A stretch of DNA of 64,000 nt from Lentinula raphanica (GCA_027919835.1 JANVFP010000003.1:1054001-1118000), one strand, 5' to 3'; positions 47,460-57,306 are shown, counted from the first letter of the stretch. Translations and numbers: made by a program. The notes: a model not told the origin generated them from the sequence alone.

Positions 47460-48112
47460 TCCATCTTATACTTATCAGCTCTCTTGTCCACAGCAATTAT
47501 AGAACAAAACCTTGATGCCCTCCTGCAATTCAACCTCGCTCCTTCAGAGGAAGATAGAGGCCACATCATGAACGTTTGAACCTCCGTCTTGAACCTGCTC
47601 CTGAAGTGGATCAGTTGAACGCAGTTGAAGTTCTGCGACTACAGTTTGCCTTGCGCGCTCAGATACTGCTGACTTGGGAGACCAAACGGCAGCACAACTT
47701 CAGTCTTTCAATGCCAACCGACTTTACATTCTCGGTTCTACCCTTCATTTGTCATTCTTCTCTTGATTGATAGATAGTTGGTGCTCTAATGTACATTTAG
47801 TATGTCCGACATACTGGGAGACTGGGATTTGAAGCTTCCTTCGCGAGCACAAACCGTGTACCATGGTGAATACCTAGTATGTAAATACCAAACTATTCTC
47901 TCACCTCTTCAACAGGGTTCAACAGAAATATTTCAGCAGACCTTTACATGGACTCTTCAACCACTTCCTATCATTGCTTCCCATGATAGTCCGCTCCTTC
48001 TTGGACGGATTTGTAGCCGCTAGCGCTCTCTGGCGCTCCATCTCTGAGCCTTTGAATTCGCCGGAGGTTTCAAGGAAACGCTGTCCATGTCGTGGTTCCA
48101 CAAGCGATGTAC
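47460..48112 (+). pseudogene. F-box gene relic A
   Basis: Broken and shortened relative of the neighbouring F-box genes. It begins with a start-region match (NLDALLQFNLAPSEEDRGHI), then stops and a scrambled segment. 47895-48025 resembles the F-box itself (ILSPLQQGSTEIFQQTFTWT, PLLLGRICSR) with a stop after it. The LRR region is absent. It is more diverged than the two intact genes are from each other, so it predates the tandem duplication. A TATA-like TATATATAG lies at about 47409. Confidence 0.82.
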
Positions 48113-48340
48113 GTACGGAAGACACTGAGCTGCTGTAGAGAGAATGTGAGTTCCGCTTCCGCGAAAGAGGTTTGGACTGTAGACTTGCTGGATGTTTTTC
48201 GCTGTTGCTTTGATATTGACAGAGCATGAAGTCTTCGCCACGAACATATTTGAGGCAGAAGATTTCGACGTTATTTTGGACTTGATTTTGGGCATGATAG
48301 AGGGTATGTGCAAGCTTGAAGGTGTGGGACCAGCTTGGAC
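48113..48340 (-). pseudogene. Duplicated 5' fragment of the UNG gene
   Basis: Antisense copy of 45139-45350. The segment matching the UNG PCNA-binding-like motif (48163-48186) reads KSTVQTSF instead of KSTVRTFF, so the second aromatic-pair residue is lost. There is no catalytic domain attached; upstream of F-box copy 2 it is only passenger DNA. Confidence 0.8.
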
Positions 48341-48494
48341 AGGGACTCGGAGTCGGAGCGCGTCAAACGCGGTGCACGTGCTTGAAATTTCAAAAGCCAC
48401 TCCGAGTTTTTATTTACACAATCGCCTTGACTCTTTTGTCTTTCTTGCTTTCACTAATATCCACCAACTTTCAAACTTCATCGTCTACATCAAC

Positions 48495-50078
48495 ATGGAA
48501 AATCACCTCGATGCGCTCCTCCATTCCAATCTTGCTCCTTCACAGGAAGATATAGGTCATATCATGGACATTCGTTCTGAATCTGCTCCAGAACTGGATC
48601 GCGTGAACGCGGAAGTCCTGCGACTAGAATCTGTCCTGCTCTCAGTGAAGACAAAGCGTCATATGCTTCAGAGAAAGTATGATAAACACCGATCCATCCT
48701 CTCACCTCTTCGACGGTTTTCAGCAGAAATACTCCAGCAGATTTTCATATGGACCCTCGAACCGTTTCCTCTCCTTGCGTCCTATGAAAGCCCCCTCCTT
48801 CTTGGGCAGGTCTGTAGTCGCTGGCGCTCTATTGCTTTGAGCACATCAGAGCTTTGGAATGCGGTCCATGTTGTAATTTCAACAGGTCAAGAGTTCGATC
48901 TGGAATACTCTAGGCGTCGAAATGCGACGTTACATGCTTGGCTACAACGTGCAGGGGCTCGTCCGCTCTATCTATCTGTTCATTTCGAAGATCCTTTCGA
49001 CATTTATCAACAAGATGTGCCACAACTGAACGATGCACTCGAGGTGCTGGTTCCTTTTTGCAAGCAATGGAAGTATCTCAACCTACAAGTGCATAACCCC
49101 TCCGTACCTGCTTTTGAAGCGCTTCGAGGGTTGGACGTTCCTCTTCTCGAATCAGTCATCATCCTGCGACACGTATCATGGGAGGGTGATTGGAATAATG
49201 ATAGGCCACTCTACCCGTCTTTCTTGTCTACTGCTTCCTCGCTCAAACATATTATCATGGACAACTTTGGGCCCTTCGTCAATTCTGTCGTTCCTTGCCA
49301 TCAACTTACCTTTTTCTCGTTACATTATAGCAACGATGGCCTCGGTATTCGCGGACTCATGCAGATTCTCAGCGAGTGTGAAGCGTTACGAGAATGTGTG
49401 CTAGTGATATCCATTATCCCTCATAGCCAAATATCCAGTACCTCCCACACGCCAATCCCTTTACCTCATTCGCAAAAATTGTCTATCACCGCTCGTCCCA
49501 ATACCACGGCAGAGCTCCTCGATCTGCTGTGTCTCCCGAGTCTTCAGCACTTGCACCTACTTCCAATTGACAGCAGTTTGACTGCTATCAATGCGGCTCT
49601 GCCCAGCGACGTGCTACTATTGACTGCTGTGAAAAGCTTGCTCCATAGATCGCAATGCCCGTTGGACCATCTGAGACTAATACTTCGACGATCCCTCAGC
49701 TTGACCATGACATCGCTGGTAGATTTGTTGGAGATGGTGCCTTCCTTAAGAGAATTATGGCTTGACGATAACATCAACCAGCCTACTATCATAAACGAAG
49801 AACTCCTGGACGCCCTTTCTACTTCAGGAACGCTACTGTGTCCTCTCCTAGCGTCGATCCAAATTCCTGATAAGTTCACCTGTTCAGAATCAGTCCTGGA
49901 ACGGTTCCTTGTTACGCGACTAGAGAAAATTCCAAGCCTGGAGATGGTCGTCAGCCACCGGGGTAACGGATGGGCAAAACGCGTCGCTCGCTTTGGAAAA
50001 CGTGTTCAGGTGAGGAAAGAGGTCCTTGATTGGAGTCAGCCTGAAGGGCGTCCGGACTCGCGACTTGTGCATTTTTGA
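48495..50078 (+). CDS. F-box protein, basidiomycete type, copy 2
   Basis: Single exon, 527 aa, close paralogue of the copy at 45514. F-box: HRSILSPLRRFSAEILQQIF to PLLLGQVCSRWRSIALSTSE. Differences from copy 1 cluster in the LRR-like half (for example DPFDIYQQDVPQLNDALEV against DPYDVGQQDVPQVTDALEV, and the segment around residue 300), where substrate recognition is expected. Reading frame intact to LDWSQPEGRPDSRLVHF, identical in both copies. Confidence 0.88.
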   Translation: MENHLDALLHSNLAPSQEDIGHIMDIRSESAPELDRVNAEVLRLESVLLSVKTKRHMLQRKYDKHRSILSPLRRFSAEILQQIFIWTLEPFPLLASYESPLLLGQVCSRWRSIALSTSELWNAVHVVISTGQEFDLEYSRRRNATLHAWLQRAGARPLYLSVHFEDPFDIYQQDVPQLNDALEVLVPFCKQWKYLNLQVHNPSVPAFEALRGLDVPLLESVIILRHVSWEGDWNNDRPLYPSFLSTASSLKHIIMDNFGPFVNSVVPCHQLTFFSLHYSNDGLGIRGLMQILSECEALRECVLVISIIPHSQISSTSHTPIPLPHSQKLSITARPNTTAELLDLLCLPSLQHLHLLPIDSSLTAINAALPSDVLLLTAVKSLLHRSQCPLDHLRLILRRSLSLTMTSLVDLLEMVPSLRELWLDDNINQPTIINEELLDALSTSGTLLCPLLASIQIPDKFTCSESVLERFLVTRLEKIPSLEMVVSHRGNGWAKRVARFGKRVQVRKEVLDWSQPEGRPDSRLVHF

Positions 50079-50432
50079 TGCGACATAGGTGTACGAATAT
50101 ATATCAGTGCAATAATGCACCATTTGTTTTTTATAGGGAAGAACAGTATTGGATATGATGGATCAATCACCTTGATCACTGTGGAAGAACTTGAATGCGT
50201 GATAGGGAAAATGTGAGTGACAGTGCTGACTTCTGAGCGACAGGAAGCCCTAGCCTACTGAGAGCAGCCAAGGGACCGCGGTCAAGGCAAGCCCGCAAAA
50301 CGCGTAGTCTTCCCTAGGTAGACTGTTCTCGCAAGTCAAGCTTTTGTTATTGAAACGCGGTGTACGTGCTTGAACTTGTAAATATAGCGGCCGCAAATTG
50401 AAGTTTCAGACGCCTTTTTCTCATTTATATCC

Positions 50433-50538
50433 CGGCTGTTCCCTTGCGGGACCCCACCTTCAGGTGGAGCCGAGTATTTTCCTTCCTTCCTTCCAATGGA
50501 CAAGAGAGCTGATACCATCTTATATCAGCTCTCTTGTC
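50433..50538. repeat. Insertion with perfect 16-bp inverted repeat hairpin
   Basis: Relative to unit 1, unit 2 carries about 90 extra bases. They end in GACAAGAGAGCTGATA (50499-50514), the exact reverse complement of TATCAGCTCTCTTGTC (50523-50538), with an 8-base loop. The second arm exists in unit 1 (about 47478-47493), so the insertion supplied the first arm. It also contains (CCTT)n and a CCACCT/AGGTGG hairpin. Confidence 0.75.
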
Positions 50539-50539
50539 A

Positions 50540-51274
50540 CAGCAATTATAGAAGAAAACCTTGATGCACTCCTGCAATTTGACCTCGCTGCTCCAGAGGA
50601 AGATCCTGTATATGTAGGCCACATCATGAATGTTTGAACCTCCATCCTGAAATCAGTTGAACGCAGAAGTTCTGCGACCTGCGACTACAGTCTGCCTTGC
50701 GCACTCAGTTACTGCTGAACGTGATGCACTTCCGGAGAAGTATGATTGCGAGCGAAGCGAAGCAACTGTGTTCATGTAAGTGGATAAGAATGAGTGCAAT
50801 GACTGGCCCCCACTGGAGTCTTGCACATTATCATTCTACTGGTCTGACTTGGGAGACTCAATGGCAGCACGACTTCAGTCTTTCAAAGCCAACCGACTTC
50901 ACATTCTCGGTTCTACCCTTCATTTGTCAGTATTCTCTTTATTGATAGATAGCTGGTGCTCTAATGTACATTGAGTATGTCCAATGTCTTGGGAAACTGG
51001 GATTTAAAGCTTCCTTCATGAGCACAAACCGTGTACCACGGTAGATACTTAGTTAATACCAAACGATCCTCTCACCTCTTCAACAGGATTCAACAGAGAT
51101 ACTTCAGCAGATCTTTACATGGACTCTTCAACCACTTCCTATCATTGCTTCCCATGAAAGTCCGCTCCTTCTCGGACGGATTTGTAGCCGCTGGCGCTCC
51201 ATCTCTGAGTCTTTGAATTTGCCGGAGCTTTCAAGGAAACGCTGACCATGTCGTGGTTCCACAAGCGATGTAAG
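50540..51274 (+). pseudogene. F-box gene relic B
   Basis: Unit 2 counterpart of relic A, with start-region match NLDALLQFDLAAPEED, then a scrambled middle, and at 51065-51245 an F-box-like stretch, ILSPLQQDSTEILQQIFTWT to PLLLGRICSRWRSISESL. Here the F-box part is somewhat better preserved than in relic A, but frame breaks and the missing LRR region exclude function. Confidence 0.82.
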
Positions 51275-51900
51275 CACAACGATTGGAAAAGTCGGTGTCA
51301 GTTGTATCTGTGTTCTCATGAGCGAACAGGATACTTATATCACTGCAGGTGCAAAGGACGTCCAAAATATACATTGGAAGCACTTCACTTGGATGGAAGT
51401 ATGTACGAAGAATAGGTATGCTGCTGTATGAGACACTGTATGATGTAGGGGCATGTGTATCTTGATCAGGAAGAGCATTGGTACCGGCGGTGAAGGAAAA
51501 TTGAAGACGACGTGATAGAGAATCGAGATTGACCTGAAAAGACCAAATCAGTCAATATCGAATGGGGTGAAGAGAAAGATGTTGGAGACAAGTCAGTTAA
51601 CGGTTTTCTAGGCCGCCGTTCCGTAGAACGTAGTGCGATACAGCATGGTTCACTTAGAGCCCAGTGCGTTTCATCCCGAAGAAAAGTGTGAAGATAAAAC
51701 TCACTTTACAAACGCATAATCCAGCCATACAGACCTAGCGGGCGACGGGTTCGAGTCGTACGTCAAAAGATGAGCCAGAAAGTAGATATTACGCCTGAGT
51801 GATCTCCATAGTAGAAGAGGAGGGAAGAGGACAAGGAAGCACAGGAAAAAATGATCGGCCACGTAACGCAAAGTAAAACTCCCACGATGGATGGACTGAA
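51231..51900 (-). CDS. Probable spliced gene of unknown family (3' part)
   Basis: Three consecutive exons read as real protein. About 51706-51875: LLLWRSLRRNIYFLAHLLTY then DSNPSPARSVWLDYAFVK, ended by a GTGAGT donor. About 51610-51652: VNHAVSHYVLRNGGLENR. 51231-51541: VNLDSLSRRLQFSFTAGTNA, SYSVSYSSIPILRTYFHPSE and VLPMYILDVLCTCSD, to a TGA at 51231. Composition, splice signals and the CAG acceptor at about 51542 support a genuine gene. I do not recognise the family. The 5' end is not found; it may lie across or beyond the tRNA at 51932-52004. Its last about 45 bases overlap F-box relic B on the other strand. Confidence 0.5.
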
Positions 51901-51931
51901 CGAAAAAAAGATAAATATACTGCGAGAATAC

Positions 51932-52004
51932 TGCCCCAGAGAGGCTCGAACTCTCGACCTTCCGATTAACAGTCGGACGCTGTAACCAACTCAGCCATGG
52001 GGCA
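51932..52004 (-). tRNA. tRNA-Asn (anticodon GTT)
   Basis: 73 nt, no intron. Acceptor stem TGCCCCA pairs fully with TGGGGCA. D arm GGCTGAGTTGGTTACAGC, anticodon loop CTGTTAA in stem TCCGA/TCGGA, and T arm GAGAGTTCGAGCCTCTC. Both the A and B boxes are intact. Confidence 0.95.
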
Positions 52005-52517
52005 TACAAACATTCGTACCAAACAAAATCCAAGATTTGTTAGTCTTCTGGTCAACCTGCCTACCAAAGAGGAAACACCCAGTTCGGACACCTCTGCAGA
52101 CGCGAACCATGAACTGCTATACAAATCTCACCTGTTTCCAGTTGTATTTGCTGGAATCCTCATCATCCATTCGTTTCCGAAAGATCGATACAGATCCAAT
52201 TCCCCTCCATCTTTTCAAAATCCTCGCCACTCGGACAAGTACTCAACTTTAGAATGTAACGAGCGGTTAACGTTGGCGATTTGGGGCAACGGTGATTATC
52301 CAGTACACTAGAAGTAGGAATCTGCAACTCACTTAGTCAAGGATAGAATCGAAATGAGACCAAATGGACTTACTACGTCTGAATCTAGCCAACTAAATTT
52401 CGAATCAGCCCATGATACCGTCTAGATTTTCCCCCGACCATCTATGTCGATAGATACTTCAATCCCTCTCGCCTCTCTGTACTTCAGCAATACCATAGAT
52501 ATACTTACGCCCCTTCA
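52005..52517. other. Intergenic region between tRNA-Asn and ATP23
   Basis: No supported gene on either strand. The 104-codon plus-strand frame starting inside the tRNA (51997) is an artefact of that overlap. It could hold the 5' exon of the unrecognised minus-strand gene. Confidence 0.3.
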
Positions 52518-53568
52518 TCAATAAACCTCATCGAATGGTCTCGTATCCGTAAAGCAACTCTCCCAAACCTCGTTCACCGCTCGTTCGGCGTGCGCGAGTG
52601 ACGGACAGGCAGGGTTAGCGGCCACGGATGTTATAGCTCGTCGGCGGACACATGCCTAGAAGACATGTAGAAGTCAGTGCTCGGTTCATTGGCCAGTTCG
52701 AACGAAAAGAATAGACCAACTCACCTGATGCCCTTTTGTCCAACCGATACCAGGAATCCCTTCCCCTCTCCTAAGCTCCCTAGTCCAACGACAATCGCCA
52801 CTGAGATTATTCGCTCTAATTTCACTGCAGGCGTGATGCCGGAGATTTGCCCAGTCTACTTTAAATCTATGTTGATGAATCGTCAATTAGCATGTCGTCG
52901 AGCAAGGAGAGTAATAAAACAAAAATCTGTGACTGGGTAAAACCAACCGAAATTATGGAAGGGATTGACATTGACAAGCTCAAGAATTTACTCACCTACA
53001 TTCGTCAAACATATGTACAAGCTCATGCGCAATCGTGCTTTCCACATGTTGTTTGGAGAAGAAATGGCCAGCACAGAGTTTGATCGCACCATGAGGGTGC
53101 GGAAGGTAAGCGCCAGCGTGGAGAATAGGGCCTTGACTTTGATCTGGTGTTGTCGAAGAGGAAGCAGTAACGTTGACGGAACTGGGTGTCTTGAACGGTG
53201 AAGCACAAGTGACACAAAATATGTTCCTTTCCGGGATTTGACAACCAGAAAGACGAAGATGTTTGAGCATGAATATTAGGAGTGGACCTAACGCAGGAGA
53301 TTAGAGTTTGCTGAACAGAAGGAGAAAAAAACCAGATCTCCTACGCACTCTGTTCCATCAACTCGCTCTTCATCTTCTCGCATCTTCGCAAGTTCAACGC
53401 TTCCAAGTCCTTCGCACGTTCTTCATCTGTGACACCTAGCCCAGTGATGAGCTGAGCTTTGTGGAGAAAACGAGTGAAGGCTGATGAAGAAGAGGAGGAT
53501 GTGGACGAGTTGGCGGAGTTTTGACTAGTAGTCGCGTCCGTTGAAGGATTAGTGGAGCTTGATGACAT
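52518..53568 (-). CDS. ATP23: Mitochondrial inner membrane protease ATP23 (peptidase M76)
   Basis: A metalloprotease of the intermembrane space that matures Atp6 and helps assemble the ATP synthase Fo part. ATG at 53568 gives a Ser/Thr-rich start, then [20 protein letters not shown] and [20 protein letters not shown]. After an intron: [38 protein letters not shown], and the zinc motif [12 protein letters not shown] (HExxH with the family's downstream Asp). Then [34 protein letters not shown] and the Cys-rich end [20 protein letters not shown] with [17 protein letters not shown] at 52518. The twin-Cys arrangement fits import by Mia40. Four or so exons. Confidence 0.93.
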
Positions 53569-53766
53569 TGAGGTCGAATAACGCGTCTGGGGTGTATTCG
53601 CACTGAAAGTAACAGCCAACTGCTACTACGTCTATCGCGTCGACCGTCGACAGTCGCGGTCGAAGATGAAGTGATTTTACGTGGAGCGGAGTTTAAAAAA
53701 GCGGCTGACTTGCTTCTACTTGCTCGGCACAACAATACTTTGAGATAGTAACATATTCATCGTGGT

Positions 53767-54234
53767 ATGCAAGAGGACGATGAGAGCTGCATCAAGAGAG
53801 GAGCAGAGCAAATAATGGTACATTGGAATAGGTACAAGAAGATAATGATACAAAAAGATCTTGATAGGTTACGAGTATACGGTCGAGAAGAAACGCGGGT
53901 CATGTATCAATCGAATCACTCTGTCTACCATCTGCAGGTCTACAGCAAAAAGAGCACCAAGGAATCAGAACGACTCGAGTGGGTTGACTTGGAACGCACC
54001 CAATTCAGATTCAAAGTTGATGACCCCTGCTTTCCTCACTGTGGTTTCGTCGAGCACCTGTCCAATGATTTCCACATAAGAGGAAGAGATACCGCCATCC
54101 TAAAGTCCGATCAGCATACCCGCAACGTAGCTCAAGAAATCCACGACATTACCCCAGAGTATTTGACAAGAATTTCACCACCGTCTGAAGTCTGCACTGT
54201 CACGGTATTATCTGTTGTCTATTCTTTCTGTTAA
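53767..54234 (+). CDS. Possible protein of unknown function
   Basis: A 155-codon uninterrupted frame with protein-like, charged composition (YKKIMIQKDLDRLRVYGREE, FRFKVDDPCFPHCGFVEHLS, SDQHTRNVAQEIHDITPEYL). It lies 200 bases upstream of, and divergent from, ATP23. No domain recognised. The C-terminal TVTVLSVVYSFC may be read-through past a real exon end (a GGTATT donor is possible at about 54203), so the 3' boundary is doubtful. Confidence 0.35.
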   Translation: MQEDDESCIKRGAEQIMVHWNRYKKIMIQKDLDRLRVYGREETRVMYQSNHSVYHLQVYSKKSTKESERLEWVDLERTQFRFKVDDPCFPHCGFVEHLSNDFHIRGRDTAILKSDQHTRNVAQEIHDITPEYLTRISPPSEVCTVTVLSVVYSFC

Positions 54235-54667
54235 GTTTTTTTGTGGAAAAGAGATGAAATGACCGCGTACTGTAAGGACTTTGCACGGTATCCTAACCAT
54301 TTTCCCGATGAAACGAGGGAGAATCGCGGAATTGACACGAGGATTAATCTCAGACATCGTTGTTAGAGAGAAAGAGAGGACGTCACGGCGCGTTGTCACG
54401 CGTGACATTGCGCGCTTTCTTTCCATTCACCGTGGTATCCAGCACTATTGTTTCGTTTCGTTCGCAATTGTCAGTCCTGAGAGCTGAGCGCTTCATATTA
54501 TTCACAAAGATGCTAGTTACAGAGACAACGATACTACTTCCAATTATCAGACTAAACTCAACAAGACTGGGAATTTGGAAGGATGGAAATCATGAGAGCC
54601 ATGGGTGTGTTGATCATGGGTGTCGTGAGGATGATGACAGCCATGAGAGTCGTGGGGGTGGTTACAA
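54235..54667. repeat. Intergenic region with degenerate CATGAGAG-type repeats
   Basis: 54585-54700 is built of loosely repeated 15-24-base words around ATCATGGGTGT and AGCCATGAGAG. On the minus strand it encodes a His/Asp-rich frame (HPHDCNHPHDSHGCHHPHD) that runs out of phase with the end of the gene at 54668. The remainder shows nothing. Confidence 0.5.
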
Positions 54668-56569
54668 TCATGGGGGTGACGGCGGTGATGAGACCGATGA
54701 GGGGTTATGAGAGGGAAGATCGCGAAGGGAAGATCGGGACTGGACGACATTTCCAACTATCACACAATCGCGAGGCATTCCTAAGCCATTCTGGATATTG
54801 ACGTCGATGACTTTCTCGCCGGGTACTATAATGAGAATGTCAAAAAAACTTGGTTTTTGTATCATAGACTGAAAAACGTTACTCACGGAGCACATTCGTC
54901 ACGGAGAAAAACCGAAGTTTTCCAAAGCTGAATGAGAAGCTAATACCGCCCATGGTCGTATCCCTCACGAAGGAAGGAATGTCTCCTGGGTTATGTGACC
55001 CTCCGAATATTTGACCAATCTGGCCCCAGAAACCATCCCCCTCGTCTGGGACAGCTACCGTCTTCCAATCGTGAGGCTCAGCGCCAATATTGATAGAAAG
55101 GTCCTCGTCAGTCAAATTGGTGAGTTCAATGGTCTTGTTCAAAGTATACGTTGTATTGAATGAGCCGTGAAAATTCTTGGTGCTCGGCATCCACTGGATG
55201 GGTCCTCCAGGCTCCTTGATGGAGTATCTCTTACACTGAGAACCGGACCATGTGCTCTTGTATTTGTACTCCCAGAAGATGTTCAATGTTGCAGGTTTTC
55301 CAAATCCGTTCTGATGATCATTCAGTTCAAGATAACTTGGCAGCAAGAGTGATAGATACTGACCGATTGAGAGAACGTGAGTTTCAAGGGTTTGCTATTG
55401 TTGGGATCGTATGTGACCGCTGGTACTTTCATTTTGTACCACTAGATATGTTATGAGTATCGATGAATGTTGAACTCTAGAAGAAGACTTACCTTATATT
55501 GCAGGGGCCAATGCGTAAAGTCATCGCTAATTGAATGATTGCGATAGTTGCGCTCCCCTCTAGTCTGTGACGGCCAATGGCATTGCGCAGCGAGACCCCC
55601 CACTCTGTCCGAAGTGGGAATCGTGATTTCCGCAATCGAACTGGCTTGACGAAGGCCAGGTTTGATGAAAGACTGGAAAAAGAAAGCATCATTGATGATG
55701 ATAGATGCGGACTGACCGCTAGGAACTGGAGCAACGCGGGCAGTGTTAGACCAGTTCGTGATCCATTCAGATTGGACGTCCCTGATGTGACCAGGACTAG
55801 AACTGGCTCTAGTTTGGATAAGAAGGGTAAGGAATGACAAGTCGGAGTCAGCAACGTCGTATGTAACGAAGCGGAAAGCCTGAGGGACAAGATCCAGCAC
55901 ACCAGTCGTCGGTTTGTGGTTGTTAATCTGTGCGAGCGTATACGCGACACGATTAACGTTGGACTTGAAAAAGTCCTTCAGGGCGGTCAGCAAGTTCTCC
56001 GTCTTCATGGCATAAGGCGGCTCGTAGCCGCTAGGGTAGTCAACTGAAAAGTTGAGTTGCTCCCCAGATGTAGGAATGTCGACAACGATATAACGATCAC
56101 TTTCGACATTGGAAGGGAACGTCACGGTATCGTTACCTCCGCCAACGTTCTTGTCGTCACCGTCGAGGGCTGAGAGGCTGATATTGGAAATAGTGATCCA
56201 GTATGTTTCGGCGTCCAACTGCTTCTCGCCTTGTTTGTTGTCAGGATCATTGAGCTCGGAACTCCAGATCGAGCCAGAGACGATGGCTGTCTTCAACGAG
56301 CAAGTGGGAAAGGACGGCATCTTTTGAAACTGGATCAGAGGTGGACCTAGGTTGAAGTGGTAGTTTTGGTAGTATTCGCCGGATCGATCTTCTACTTTCT
56401 CTCGGAGATCGACTTTGGTAGTCAGACCTGACCCTCCTGGCTTGTGGTACCGCTCAGCAAGAAGCGCATTGATCTTCTCTTGATCGTAAGATACAGCAAC
56501 ATCCCAGTTGCATGTAACGCTGGCCGTGTGCATCCCTTCAAGGTATTTCTCGAGAGTGACTGAAGCCAT
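54668..56569 (-). CDS. P47/TULIP-like protein of unknown role
   Basis: A protein of about 580 aa that I place, with moderate confidence, in the P47-type TULIP (lipid-binding) superfamily known from bacterial OrfX/P47 loci. Supporting stretches: ASVTCNWDVAVSYDQEKINA then LLAERYHK at the start (these proteins open with a W-D strand and an xxxINxxL helix), YYQNYHFNLGPPLIQF, DLVPQAFRFVTYDVADSDLS, FLTLLIQTRASSSPGH, VAPVPSGQSASIIINDAFFF and QSFIKPGL. A second half has NGFGKPATLNIFWEYKYKST and GGISFSFSFGKLRFFSVTNV. The last exon joins in phase to LPGEKVIDVNIQNGLGMPRD and ends SSVSSPPSPP. No signal peptide. P47 itself is not a toxin, and nothing here indicates toxicity. Start at 56569 chosen for its ACCATGG context; an in-frame ATG at 56590 is possible. 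Confidence 0.55.
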
Positions 56570-57102
56570 GGTGTATAGCCCTGCATACATTCTTCAGCGT
56601 TCGTGCAACGAGAAATTATAAAACACACATACGATGTATTGGGATTACTGGTCTTCAGGAGCCCAACTGGTGCAGTGCAAGGTTCATGAGGAGGATAAGG
56701 AAGATCCCATTGAGCCAGGCGTGCATGATATACCCTATCTCGAGCATGAGAAGCGCGCCAGGGTCAGCGACGGAACGAAGAATATTCCATGACATGAAGG
56801 ATGATTCGATGACACACACAGCGTCTTGATAATAGATATGAAGAGGTGTACTCTGGGTGTACTTAATACTTATATGGACTTTTCCCTCCGCTTAGCTTCG
56901 GTACTTGAATTATTCTGAAAGGATGCAGGCAACAGATAAGTAGTCCTAAGTAGTCGCGTTAGAATACCGCATCAGTAAATCACGGAAAGTACGATATGGC
57001 ATTATACCAATTGTGAAATTTAGCAATAATTCAAGGAGGATGCCATTGAATAGGATTTGGAGGCACAGCGATGCCATATGTCAAGGGGTTGTGAGGTCAA
57101 TA
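56570..57102. other. Intergenic region upstream of the P47-like gene
   Basis: Promoter side of the P47-like gene, AT-rich. No gene or repeat found before the first foldback element. Confidence 0.35.
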
Positions 57103-57306
57103 TCATCAGGAAAAATGTTCCTGACTCTGAAGTCTTCTGAGACACCCCCCCCCCCAAAGCCTGGAGACACCAGAGATTTTGTAAGCACTTTGAGTTTCTC
57201 CAGGCATCCTCAAAGTGCTTTCAGATTCTCTGGAGCACTTCAAAGATCTCAGGGCTTTTGGGGGGTGTCTCTAGAGTCTTTGGAGCTGAGGTATTTTTCC
57301 TGATGA
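57103..57306. mobile_element. Foldback MITE, copy 1
   Basis: 204 bp. Ends TCATCAGGAAAAAT and ATTTTTCCTGATGA are perfect reverse complements; complementarity continues with mismatches through the GAGACACCCCC/GGGGGTGTCTC arms. Flanked by TA on both sides, consistent with a TA target duplication of Tc1/mariner-type transposons. No coding capacity. Confidence 0.8.

Larger units (their letters stand above)
45137..48112. repeat. Tandem duplication unit 1 (UNG 5' end, F-box gene, F-box relic)
   Basis: Direct repeat with 48113-51274. Matching order: UNG 5' region (minus), spacer, intact F-box gene, a near-identical about 400-base 3' region (47101-47500 against 50079-50430), then an F-box relic ending in CCACAAGCGATGTA. 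The junction lies at about 48112, where the right end of unit 1 meets the UNG-derived left end of unit 2. Confidence 0.88.
48113..51274. repeat. Tandem duplication unit 2
   Basis: Direct repeat of 45137-48112, about 190 bases longer, partly through an about 90-base insertion around 50433-50522. The right edge is at CCACAAGCGATGTA (51261-51274), beyond which the two copies no longer match. Confidence 0.88.

Noticed and set aside
51997..52311. 104-codon plus-strand frame
   Set aside because: Begins inside the antisense of tRNA-Asn and shows no protein-like features.
54573..54756. Independent gene for a His-rich peptide on the minus strand
   Set aside because: Its ATG lies within the last exon of the P47-like gene and the frame covers a low-complexity repeat. 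Kept only as a possible alternative tail.
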